NCBI RefSeq assembly: GCF_900142755.1
Contig: NZ_FRCA01000001.1
Span: 494,888 to 558,887, forward strand
Length of the DNA stretch: 64,000 nt
Reading direction: 5' to 3'
Source of the DNA: Halomonas cupida
GTDB taxonomy: Bacteria > Pseudomonadota > Gammaproteobacteria > Pseudomonadales > Halomonadaceae
The translations under genes were made by a program, and so were the position numbers. This document shows, piece after piece, positions 35,469 to 42,769 of this stretch (position 1 is the stretch's first letter; each line of letters begins with the position of its first letter). The notes under the pieces were generated by a model. That model worked only from the letters and a program-made list of their open reading frames with translations, searched no databases and was not told where the DNA came from.

Positions 35469-35564
35469 TGCATTATGTCCGTCGGTCCAGGCATTCTTTC
35501 AGCCCTTTGAGACATTCTGTCCGCTGGAGGGGGTGTGAGCGTTGGAGATCGGGACATTCTGTCC
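35469..35564. promoter_or_regulatory. Three phased GACATTCTGTCC sites upstream of the OFA transporter
   Basis: GACATTCTGTCC occurs at 35511-35522 and 35553-35564, the latter inside the perfect dyad GGGACATTCTGTCCC (35551-35565). A weaker match, TGCATTATGTCC, is at 35469-35480. The three are spaced exactly 42 bp apart, four helical turns. A GG-N10-GC element resembling a sigma-54 promoter (reverse strand 35504-35491, GGCTGAAAGAATGC) lies between the first two. Probable binding sites of the regulator at 37538-38899. Confidence 0.65.
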
Positions 35565-35566
35565 CT

Positions 35567-37534
35567 TCAGATGATATCGGCGGCAGGCAACACAATATCA
35601 AAACGGCTGCCGGCGCCGGGAGTGGAGGTGGCCAGAATACGTCCGCCGGCTTGTCCGACAAGCTGCTGACTGATCGACAGTCCCAGGCCCGTGCCCTGGG
35701 CCTGCTTGGTGGTGAAGAAGGGGTCGAATATGCGTCGCAGTATCTCGGGGGGAATACCGACTCCGGTATCCTCGACACGAATCACCACATCGTTGCCTTC
35801 GTCGACGACGCTGAGCGTCAGGGTGCCGCCTTCAGGCATGGCGTGGATAGCATTGAGGGCGAGATTGATGATGACCTGCTGAAGTTCGGTCTGTTCCATC
35901 AGCACCGTGCGCTCCGAGCTCAGATTCGTTTCTACTGTGACCCGTGCCTTGTCGAATTGCCTCTGAGTCAGCACCAGGCAGTCACGAGCCACCTGCGCAG
36001 GCACGACCATGTTGGTGGCCCCGGAGAACTCCGTCGGGCGTGAGAATTGCAGCAGTTTCGAGACAATGACACCGATTCGGTAGATCTGGTCATCAATCAG
36101 GCGGAGCTCGGTCTTGACCTTTTCGGCATCGGCGCCGAGTAGATCGCGGGCGACATCGAGGTTCCCCTGGATCACCGCCACCGGGTTGTTGATCTCATGC
36201 GCGATACCGGCGCTGATCTCGCCAACCGCGGCGAGCTTTTCGGACATGATCAGACGCTCGGTGGCATGTTCCAGTTTGCGATTGGCCTCCTGGAGATCTC
36301 GGGTTCGCTCCTCGACCTTGTGCTCCAGGCTTTCGGCCCAGTCTCGCAGTTGACGATCGCGCTCCTTGACCGCGTCCAACAGCTCGTCAAGGTGGCGTGC
36401 TACCTGGGCGATCTCGCCACTGCCCCTCTGGGGGCCGTTGCGGGCATCCAGGTTGCCGGCTTCGACACGGGAAATGGTATGGGTCATGCGCTCCAGTGGC
36501 AGGAAGATACGTCCCGCCCAGCGCAGGAATATCGGCACCGAGATGGCGGCGACAAACAGGAAGATCAATGACAGAACAACAAAGCTGGCGATCTTCTCGT
36601 GTCGAAAGGGAGCCTCGAGAAAACCGACGTACAGCATACCGACGCGTTCGCCTCTGCTGTCGGTAACGGGTTGATAGGCGGAGACATACCAGTCATTGAC
36701 CACGAAGGCACGGTCAAGCCAGGTCGCGCCCTCGTCCAGCACTTGTTGACGAACTTCCGTGGACACTCGGGTCCCCAGCGCACGCACATCCTCGAACAGT
36801 CGGACATTGGTGGAGATCCGCACATCATCGAGAAACAGTGTCGCCGTCCCCTGGCTGCCTTCGGGCAGGGAACGGTCTCGATAGACCAGCGCGTTGATGG
36901 TGTCGATGAAGTCCAGGTTGCGATTGAGCAGTAATCCGCCGACCAGTGCTCGGTGTTTGCCGTCGACGGGTGGGACGGGAGCCGCGGAGTGAATGATCAT
37001 GCCTTGCTGTTCGATACTGCGATCCGTCGGCTGGGCGGCCTCGGTCGGTACCAGTGGAATGGCAGCGCGTTCTGCGAGACCGGGAGCAAGGGCGTCGAGT
37101 TGCTGCGCGTCGAGGATATCGATAGCGCTGCGCGGTCGGCCGGAGAGCGCATCGTTGATTACCGGCCACTCGCCGGGAACGAAACCTGACGCCAGAGGGC
37201 GGCCGTCGGCAAGATACAGGAAGTCCAGACCGAGTCTCTGCCGTTGCTGTTCCAGCCAGGCATCCGCTGCGTCCGAGCCTCGGGCGTCGGAGAAGGCTTC
37301 TGATGCGGCCAGAGCATCGAGCTCCTTTACCGAGTTGTCCAACAGGTGTTGGAGGTATTGTTCGGCGATGGTCAGGTCACTGTTCACCTTGACGATCAAC
37401 AGATTATCGAGCTTGTTTGACCAGCGCAGCATGGTGCCGCCCAGCAACAGCGGAACCAGCACCAGCATGGGTAATAGCGCGATCACCAGCAGGCGTACTC
37501 GCACCGAGTGCAGCAGTGGTCGCGCTCTCGCCAT
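35567..37534 (-). CDS. Membrane sensor histidine kinase (Cache-HAMP-HisKA-HATPase)
   Basis: 655-aa sensor kinase. TM1 is LLVIALLPMLVLVPLLLGGT (about residues 15-34), then a roughly 290-residue periplasmic Cache-like sensor region, TM2 FVVLSLIFLFVAAISVPIFL, HAMP, a coiled coil (WAESLEHKVEERTRDLQEAN), H-box GEISAGIAHEINNPVAVIQG, N-box QVIINLALNAIHAMPEGG and ATP motifs DTGVGIPPEILRRIFDPFFT and GTGLGLSIS. All kinase motifs look intact. The response regulator gene is 3 bp upstream on the same strand, so it precedes the kinase in the operon. Ligand may be the transported carboxylate. Confidence 0.95.
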   Translation of the reverse strand: MARARPLLHSVRVRLLVIALLPMLVLVPLLLGGTMLRWSNKLDNLLIVKVNSDLTIAEQYLQHLLDNSVKELDALAASEAFSDARGSDAADAWLEQQRQRLGLDFLYLADGRPLASGFVPGEWPVINDALSGRPRSAIDILDAQQLDALAPGLAERAAIPLVPTEAAQPTDRSIEQQGMIIHSAAPVPPVDGKHRALVGGLLLNRNLDFIDTINALVYRDRSLPEGSQGTATLFLDDVRISTNVRLFEDVRALGTRVSTEVRQQVLDEGATWLDRAFVVNDWYVSAYQPVTDSRGERVGMLYVGFLEAPFRHEKIASFVVLSLIFLFVAAISVPIFLRWAGRIFLPLERMTHTISRVEAGNLDARNGPQRGSGEIAQVARHLDELLDAVKERDRQLRDWAESLEHKVEERTRDLQEANRKLEHATERLIMSEKLAAVGEISAGIAHEINNPVAVIQGNLDVARDLLGADAEKVKTELRLIDDQIYRIGVIVSKLLQFSRPTEFSGATNMVVPAQVARDCLVLTQRQFDKARVTVETNLSSERTVLMEQTELQQVIINLALNAIHAMPEGGTLTLSVVDEGNDVVIRVEDTGVGIPPEILRRIFDPFFTTKQAQGTGLGLSISQQLVGQAGGRILATSTPGAGSRFDIVLPAADII

Positions 37535-37537
37535 CTG

Positions 37538-38899
37538 CTACAGCCCCCAGGCCGAGCACTTGCGGTCAATGGTCTTCCGCGAGACCCCGAGCAGGCGTGC
37601 CGCCTTGGAGCGGTTACCGCCGGTGGCCTCGAGAGCTTGCAGGATTTCGCGACGCTCCACCTGGCTCAAGGGCTCGATATGTTGCATGGCCATTGTCGGC
37701 AGGGCGAGGGTCTCCAGAGGAAAACGGCCGAAGATCAGCGAGCGTTCGATGAAGTTGCGTAATTCGCGGATGTTACCGGGCCAGTCATGTCGCAACAGAG
37801 CGGCGCGGGTGGTGGTGTCGATCTGCAACGGAGCCAACCCGAGCCGGGCAGCAATCTCGCGCAGGAACAATTCCGCCAGTTCGATGACATCGCCTTCGCG
37901 CTCGACCAGGCTGGGCATGCGCAGCTCGATGACATTGATGCGGAAGAACAGATCCTCGCGAAAACGACCCTCTGCCACCTCTCGATCCAGCGCATGGCTG
38001 GTGGCCAGTACAAAACGGAGATCCAGTGGAATCTCACGCTCCGCGCCGACGGGGCGCACCGTTCCATCCTCGAGTACCCGCATCAGTGCGGACTGGGCGG
38101 AAGGGCTCAGTCCGGCGACGTCGTCAAGGAACACCGTACCGCCCCGCGCCGAGGGCAATAGCCCTTCGCGTGCGCTGTTGGCGCCGGGAAAGGCGCCCGC
38201 GATATGGCCGAACAGTTCACTTTCCATTATGTCGGCGGGGATGGCTGAACAGTTGATTGGCACAAAGGGGTAGGCCGCGCGGTGCGAGGTGGTGTGCAGG
38301 TGGCGAGCAGCAACTTCCTTGCCGGTTCCCGAGGCACCTGTGATCAAGACCGGAGTGGTGACATCGCGAATACGTGCCAGCAGCTCGCGAGTGGTCGCGA
38401 TGGCGGATGATGAACCAATCAGCTCGCGCCGTTGCTGGCCAAGGTCCTGACCGTCGAGTTCGCGCAGCAGCAGCATGTTCTCGCGGCGAAGCTGCGTCAT
38501 CTGTATGCAGCGGCCGACGGCATTCAGTAGCTGATTGGAGCGAAAGGGCTTGAGAATGAAATCGGCAGCTCCAGCGCGCATGGCCTCGATGGCGGTTTCC
38601 AGGTCGGCGTAGGCCGTGATCATGATGGTGTCGGTAAACCCGCCGCGATCACGCTGTTCCGCCAGCCAGTCGATTCCGCGTTGTCCCGGCATCATGTTGT
38701 CGAGGATCATCACATCGAAATGACGTCGGTTCAGTTGCTCTTCGGCATGTGTCGCGTCCTCGGCCTCGGCGACGACCAGACAGTGCGGGGCGAGCATCTT
38801 GACCAGGAAATTGCGCATTCCCGGCTCATCATCGACGATCAGTACACTGGCGTGTTTCAGGCGCTGGGTCAGTTCTGGGTCGCTGCCATTCATATCCAT
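37538..38899 (-). CDS. NtrC-family response regulator with altered GAFTGA and Walker B motifs
   Basis: 453-aa response regulator with receiver domain (VLIVDDEP; phospho-acceptor in MILDNMMPGQRG at about D67), AAA+ domain and Fis-type helix-turn-helix (ALEATGGNRSKAARLLGVSR). Walker A is GASGTGKE (about 188). The sigma-54 contact loop reads GAFPGA rather than GAFTGA (Pro at about 238), and Walker B reads FLDDVAGL where FLDEIGEL is usual. These changes suggest weakened or lost sigma-54 activation. The start may instead be the ATG at 38893. It forms an operon with the kinase. Confidence 0.93.
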   Translation of the reverse strand: MDMNGSDPELTQRLKHASVLIVDDEPGMRNFLVKMLAPHCLVVAEAEDATHAEEQLNRRHFDVMILDNMMPGQRGIDWLAEQRDRGGFTDTIMITAYADLETAIEAMRAGAADFILKPFRSNQLLNAVGRCIQMTQLRRENMLLLRELDGQDLGQQRRELIGSSSAIATTRELLARIRDVTTPVLITGASGTGKEVAARHLHTTSHRAAYPFVPINCSAIPADIMESELFGHIAGAFPGANSAREGLLPSARGGTVFLDDVAGLSPSAQSALMRVLEDGTVRPVGAEREIPLDLRFVLATSHALDREVAEGRFREDLFFRINVIELRMPSLVEREGDVIELAELFLREIAARLGLAPLQIDTTTRAALLRHDWPGNIRELRNFIERSLIFGRFPLETLALPTMAMQHIEPLSQVERREILQALEATGGNRSKAARLLGVSRKTIDRKCSAWGL

Positions 38900-38994
38900 T
38901 TCCGTCGCGTTCCATGTCCGTCGTGTTCCAAGCCATCCGGCTTCAAGCGTACCGCAAAGTCGGACCGATCCGGACCCAACGTCTTGAATTCGCA

Positions 38995-39387
38995 TCAACG
39001 CTGGGGTTGACGGCGGGCGACCAAGGTAACCTCGACGCTGGCGCCTCCCGCCAGTTGGGGAGAGACGGTACAGGTTCTGGCGGGATAGAACGGCGCAGAA
39101 AACCATCGGGCATAGACCGCGTCGAAGTCCGGTTGCAGTGCGAGGTCTGTCAGATGCACATCAACACGCACGCTATCGTCGAGTGTGCACTCGGCATGGG
39201 CCAGTAGCCGTGCCAGGTGCTCCATGATCTGGTGGGTTTCTTCCCTGATATCGCCGAGGGTGGCCGCTCCGTCCGGCAGGTCGGCGGCGGTCAGGCCGGA
39301 TAGATAGACGTAGTGATCATCCATGACCAGATGGCTACCGGGAAAGCTGGGTATGCCCAGCGCCGGCTCATTGTAGTGTCGCAACAT
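38995..39387 (-). CDS. RidA family protein
   Basis: Enamine/imine deaminase family protein, 130 aa. The start at 39387 is preceded by AGGAGG; the longer frame upstream is antiporter C-terminus read in another frame. Family features: HYVYLSGLTAADLPDG near the N-terminus, a variant of the usual RGxVxxxAPL, and the C-terminal VRVDVHLTDLALQPDFDAVY, then PARTCTVSPQLAGGASVEVTLVA with the conserved Arg. Its ribosome-binding site lies inside the 257-bp direct repeat, which implies that ridA originally followed the intact antiporter gene. Confidence 0.92.
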   Translation of the reverse strand: MLRHYNEPALGIPSFPGSHLVMDDHYVYLSGLTAADLPDGAATLGDIREETHQIMEHLARLLAHAECTLDDSVRVDVHLTDLALQPDFDAVYARWFSAPFYPARTCTVSPQLAGGASVEVTLVARRQPQR

Positions 39388-39391
39388 GTTG

Positions 39392-39648
39392 CCTCCTGGT
39401 TCAGGTGTCTGCTTGAGGGTTGTCTGTGCTGGCTGGCGGCTTTTCTCCTCTGCGCGCTGCACGGTGCCTGGCCTTGTCCTCGCTGGTATCGTCGGGCACC
39501 AGGGCCAGCAGGGTTTCATCGCTGTCGGCCTCGAAGCGGGTATCTCTGGTCATGACCCGGACGCTACCATCTTCACTGTAGGCGGAGATGACCCGGGCTT
39601 CCGGGTTATCGCGTCGGTAGTCGTCGAAGGTGTATTCCTTGCTCAACC
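39392..39648. repeat. 257-bp direct repeat, copy 1
   Basis: Identical to 42770-43026 over all 257 bases as far as I can read. It covers the last 82 or so codons of the antiporter reading frame plus its stop and the ridA ribosome-binding region. Confidence 0.9.
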
Positions 39649-39807
39649 TCGTCAGCCGCAGGCACCAGCCAGCGTTGATGTGCTCGATGACGGTGTCGTA
39701 GTCGAGGTTGTTGCCGAAATAGTAGCCGCCGAGTGTTTCCGGTGCCTTGTGAGCGCTGTCGCCGATGTCGCCACTGCGAGAAGGGGCGAACTGGAAGACG
39801 CGATGGC
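39401..39807 (-). pseudogene. Truncated duplicate of the antiporter C-terminus
   Basis: Reverse-strand coding remnant of about 135 codons matching the end of the antiporter at 42779-44644. The first 248 bp (39401-39648) are identical to that gene; the remaining 159 bp (39649-39807) differ at many positions and have a 3-nt insertion (an extra Ser in APSRSGDIGDS). Similarity stops abruptly at 39807. The split between identical and diverged parts suggests that the fragment came from another strain and was partly converted. Confidence 0.88.
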
Positions 39808-39841
39808 CCGACGATGCTTGGGGAGGCGTTTGATGGGCATC

Positions 39842-39907
39842 TCGTGTGTGGGGTCATGACGGCTAGTGCCTTGGCCGCCGTAATGGAGGACGGCAAACAG
39901 TTCCAAA
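39842..39907 (+). pseudogene. IS110-family transposase fragment
   Basis: The forward strand encodes GVMTASALAAVMEDGKQFQM and then stops. This matches the conserved IS110/IS1111 C-terminal block G(P)MTASALxAxxGDxxxF. Nothing else of the element is recognisable. It sits right after the truncated antiporter copy. Confidence 0.6.
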
Positions 39908-41003
39908 TGTAGTCGAGATTCTGCAGCATCTACCGGTCTGGTGGCATGGCAATACGGCACAGGCGGTAGAGTCAATCTGCAGGGGATCAGCAAACGAGGC
40001 GAACCTGCGACAACTGTTGATCCAGTGCGCCAGAGTCTATCTGATGCGGCTGAGGCCATCGTGACCAGGCATCTGACGTTCGATACAGTGCCAAATGCGA
40101 CGACAGCTGAGCCATCGCATCCTGTATTTCCTACCACGTTTCTGGTTTTGCGATAGCTGATACATGATGACGTGAACGGCCAACGAGCTTGGTGAAGAAT
40201 CATGTTGCATGACTGGGCTGTGGAAGCCGCAGTTTTTCAGGGGCGCCAATAGCGACTCTCTTCAAGGCGCGGGGCATATTCCGTCGAGGCGCCGGATAGA
40301 CCCAGGTAAGCCAATCTCCGTTACATCTCAGCGTTGCAAGCCCGGAGGTGACCATAGGTTCATTGAAGTTAAATTCTTCGCTATGGGTCACCTGGTGTGT
40401 GTTGCTTCAATAAAGTGTTTAGCTCTGTGATGAATAGGGCCTACTTCAGGGGCCTCCTCATGCGTTTCTCGAGCGGCTTTTCCGCCCCTTTGCCCTCGAA
40501 TATATCGGACGCTTTATCCGTCATCTCGCGCTTTCACTGGCCCACCAGGCCGGATGGATCTCGAAGCGTGCAGTGATCCCTGGTCGCCTTTAAAAGCGGC
40601 AAGAGCCACCTTGGGCATGAAACCAGTGCTGCATTGTCTTGTGATCAGGTTCTCGTATCGTCCTGATCATAGGCTTAGCTTCTGGTCCATATTTCGAGGT
40701 CAACTTCATAATATGAATCCACTGCATTCGAATGTAATAGAAAATTTTGAATTAAGTTTTTGGTGTTGAATATGCATAGTTTATAGGAGATGGGATATTG
40801 AAGTGACGATAGTGAGGTGCGACGGTGATGTTGCTCTAGATGAATGATGTTCTTTTATTCTGGTTTCATGGTTTCATGGTTTCATGGTTTAGAAATTTGT
40901 TCGATATGTTGGTGTGAATTTATATTGTGGCAAAGTGCATGTGGGGATGAAAGAGAGAAGAGAGGGTATTCCTTCTTGGCGGTAGCGTGGTTAAAAGTAT
41001 AAT
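39908..41003. other. AT-rich, gene-poor part of the island
   Basis: About 1.1 kb with no gene that I can support. A forward frame at about 40455-40592 encodes PHAFLERLFRPFALEYIGRF and continues hydrophobic/basic to a stop; it looks like decayed coding DNA but I do not recognise it. An octamer repeat, TGGTTTCA times three and a partial unit, is at 40861-40890. A 52-codon open frame (40844-41002) crosses this repeat without a ribosome-binding site and is probably not a gene. Confidence 0.4.
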
Positions 41004-41152
41004 TGTAGAGTCTCGGATGTTTGATTGACAAAGAGAGGAAATCCTTTGATTGCTGCCAGAGGGCTTCTTCGTCAGTTCGTCCAGGAGCATCGAGATGGAT
41101 ATCAAGCTTCATAAGCAAGCGACCACCACGCCCAGAACCCGGGACGAGACGA
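41004..41152 (+). mobile_element. IS481-family left-end remnant A
   Basis: Begins with TGTAGAG and is closely similar to the left end at 41964. It includes the transposase start (41095), MDIKLHKQATTTPRTRDE, and then departs from the family and stops after 29 codons. Only the left inverted repeat, leader and first 20 codons remain. Confidence 0.75.
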
Positions 41153-41282
41153 GGGAAGTATGTTTACGTGTACTGATTGGGTAGCGTTTCATGGATTGAG
41201 CTTTATGACATGACTTATAACCTCTTTCCCAGCCATGCCGCCACTAGCTTGCGCCGCAGCCATGATGGCTCGGTGCGTAGTA

Positions 41283-41311
41283 TTAACTGGTGGAACAATA
41301 AGAAGTATAAG
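41283..41311 (+). promoter_or_regulatory. Candidate sigma-70 promoter of the microcin operon
   Basis: TTAACT (41283-41288) and TATAAG (41306-41311) are separated by 17 bp and match the -35 and -10 consensus at 4 and 5 of 6 positions. Transcription would start near 41318, giving a leader of about 135 nt before the microcin ATG. Confidence 0.5.
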
Positions 41312-41312
41312 T

Positions 41313-41390
41313 TTTTCCCGCCGATGAAAGCGGGAATGGGTGGAGGGATGTAGCGATCTCTCCACCCAGTGAAGCCACTGGGCGGGAAAA
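41313..41390 (+). ncRNA. Structured leader (branched hairpins) upstream of the microcin gene
   Basis: An outer stem TTTTCCCGCC/GGCGGGAAAA (41313-41322 with 41381-41390) encloses a hairpin GGGTGGAG/CTCCACCC (41338-41345 with 41360-41367). A second inner hairpin CCCAGTG/CACTGGG (41365-41371 with 41376-41382) overlaps both the other inner hairpin and the outer stem, so the structures are partly exclusive. It could be an mRNA 5' control element or a dispersed palindromic DNA repeat. Confidence 0.4.
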
Positions 41391-41453
41391 CCCAACAAAC
41401 AACGACGGCGGAGACGATAACAGATCTGGCCCGCAATCAGAAGGAAGTTAAAA

Positions 41454-41720
41454 ATGCAAAATGCATATCAAACGTCAATGACTGACCTGTACAGTATTGC
41501 AGGTAGCGGCAGTGATGGCCTTGGCAGAAGAGCTTCTGGTGGTCCAGGAGGTGGAAGTGATCCAGGCAAGCACGGCGGAGTTAATGCTGCTCGCTCCGGA
41601 CCGTCCTCGTCGGCACAGCAAACACTCGGGAGTGTTGCCGCTGGAGCAGCGCTAGGTGGATTTGGTGGTGGTTTACGGGAAGCTTTTGGAGGAGCTATCG
41701 CTTCCGGCGCCAATTTATAA
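41454..41720 (+). CDS. Putative class II microcin/bacteriocin precursor with GS-type double-glycine leader
   Basis: 88-aa Gly-rich peptide that I do not recognise as any named bacteriocin. AAGGAAG (41441-41447) is 6 bp before the ATG. Residues 1-18 (MQNAYQTSMTDLYSIAGS) fit a double-glycine leader: with the cut after Ser18, Asp is at -8, Leu at -7, Ile at -4, Gly at -2 and Ser at -1. The 70-residue core has no Cys; its first half is Gly/Ser/Pro-rich with Arg, Lys and His, and its second half is a Gly/Ala helix-forming segment (SVAAGAALGGFGGGLREAFG) ending ASGANL. 23 of 88 residues are Gly. This is the build of unmodified class II microcins exported by C39-peptidase ABC transporters. No exporter is nearby. 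A 58-aa membrane protein follows 44 bp later. Confidence 0.65.
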   Translation: MQNAYQTSMTDLYSIAGSGSDGLGRRASGGPGGGSDPGKHGGVNAARSGPSSSAQQTLGSVAAGAALGGFGGGLREAFGGAIASGANL

Positions 41721-41764
41721 AAATTCACTTAACATATTTGGGGCTGCTCTTGGCGGGAGGTTGA

Positions 41765-41941
41765 ATGTATACAAAGATAAAAGGTGGGTTAAAAGTTTCT
41801 GCCGTTTGTACCCTGGCAAATATATTCTTTGATTATATTGATGGCAATGTGTTTTCACTAACCAAAGCTTTAATGGTTTTTTTGGTGGTGTTTTCAATAT
41901 ATGAGGTTCTTGGGTTTTTAGAGAACAAGTTCAAAAAATGA
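41765..41941 (+). CDS. Putative immunity protein, 58-aa two-helix membrane protein
   Basis: Small gene encoding 58 aa, starting MYTKIKGGLKVSAVC at 41765 behind GGGAGG (41755-41760, 4-bp spacing) and ending LENKFKK. Two membrane helices are evident: about residues 8-24 (LKVSAVCTLANIFFDYI) and 31-52 (SLTKALMVFLVVFSIYEVLG and beyond). The termini are basic. Class II microcins are usually followed or overlapped by such small membrane immunity genes, and this one is in the same direction within 44 bp. Codon use is AT-rich compared with chromosomal neighbours, indicating transfer. I do not recognise a family. Confidence 0.65.
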   Translation: MYTKIKGGLKVSAVCTLANIFFDYIDGNVFSLTKALMVFLVVFSIYEVLGFLENKFKK

Positions 41942-41963
41942 CAATTGCGAAGACGTTGATAGG

Positions 41964-42320
41964 TGTAGGGGGTCGGATGTTCAATTGACGGAGAGAGGCT
42001 ATCCTTTGATTGCTGCCAGAGGGCTTCTTCGTCAGTTCGTCGAGGAGCATCGAGATGGACATCAAGCTGCATAAACAAGCGACGACGAGACCCAAAATCC
42101 GTGCCGAGATCCAGGCAGCTCCTGCCCTCATCCCGGACATGGTGCTGGCGGAGCGCTTTGGTGTGAGCGATATGACCATCCGTCCGGGGCATCCCCAAAC
42201 CAACGGGATGGTCGAGCGCTTCAATGGCAGTATCAGCGATGTGCTGGCTACTCGACGGTACGAATCAAGGAAAGACCTGGAACAAACGCTCAAGCGTTGC
42301 TGTTGGCTCTATAATCACTG
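41964..42320 (+). mobile_element. IS481-family element B with in-frame internal deletion
   Basis: Left end TGTAGGGGGTCGGATGTT at 41964. The transposase starts at 42055 and runs in frame to 42372 (105 aa). Residues 1-43 (MDIKLHKQATTRPKIRAEIQ to SDMTIR) are the family N-terminal helix-turn-helix, joined directly to the C-terminal catalytic part GHPQTNGMVERFNGSISDVL with its final Glu. About 170 central residues including the first two catalytic Asp are missing. Homology ends near WLYNH (42318), where the IS3-like remnant begins. Not transposition-competent. Confidence 0.85.
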
Positions 42321-42344
42321 CATGCAAGCAGAAAGCATATACCA

Positions 42345-42764
42345 CCAGCCATCGACACAGTTTGACGAGTGACACCGTATGGCCATTCTGGGCCATATCC
42401 GCCTGCAACGACCTTACGAGTTCTCGTCCTCGTCGAGCAGGCGTTAGCGCGCAGATCTGCAAGTGGGCCTCGCCCAATGCCTCCCAGGTCCCCCATAACT
42501 CGGCCTCGTACTGCTCCCGGATATCCCTGGGCGGGTCCAGAACCCGTTCCCCATATTGCGCTGGGCCTCGTCAATCCAGCTGTCCTCCTCGGATACAGCG
42601 AGGTTATGTTGGCGGGCCACTTCGGCAACAGTGGTCTTACCCTTGAAGATATCGGTGACCACGGCAGCCTTGCGCCTGGCGGTCCAGCGTTTGACGGTGG
42701 GTTCTTCGTTCATTCTGTCCTTCTGATGGCTGCCCGATAGTCTGTGCAACTCTGGAGGGGGTCA
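42345..42764 (-). mobile_element. IS3-like element remnant (orfA frameshifted, orfB truncated)
   Basis: Reverse-strand orfA starts at 42713 (MNEEPTVKRWTARRKAAVVT) and encodes a helix-turn-helix (KTTVAEVARQHNLAVSEEDS). A frameshift follows NGFWTRP; the reading continues as DIREQYEAELWGTWEALGEA and HLQICAL. The start of an orfB is visible as LQADMAQNGHTVSLVKLCRW before sequence ends at the IS481 junction. The end TGACCCCCTCCAGAGTTGCA (reverse strand, from about 42764) resembles an IS3-group terminus and lies 5 bp from the 257-bp repeat. Confidence 0.78.
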
Positions 42765-42769
42765 CTTCA

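Larger units (their letters stand above)
39392..42769. mobile_element. Putative 3.4-kb island integrated at the 3' end of the antiporter gene
   Basis: The segment between equivalent bases of two perfect 257-bp direct repeats (39392-39648 and 42770-43026) is 3,378 bp. It contains a truncated antiporter copy, remnants of IS110-, IS481- and IS3-like elements, and a probable microcin and immunity pair. It is visibly richer in A and T than its surroundings. Recombination between the repeats would remove it exactly and join the intact antiporter to ridA. No integrase gene is present. Confidence 0.75.

Noticed and set aside
35567..37534. Chemoreceptor instead of kinase
   Set aside because: HEINNP H-box and complete HATPase motifs make it a histidine kinase.
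40209..40430. 73-codon forward frame in the island
   Set aside because: No recognised motifs, no ribosome-binding site, biased composition.
40844..41002. 52-codon Cys/Trp-rich open frame with two starting ATGs
   Set aside because: No ribosome-binding site, crosses an octamer repeat, and ends right at an IS481 end; probably chance.
41215..41436. 73-codon reverse frame over the structured leader
   Set aside because: It reads through the palindromes and has no convincing start; the palindromic DNA explains the open frame.
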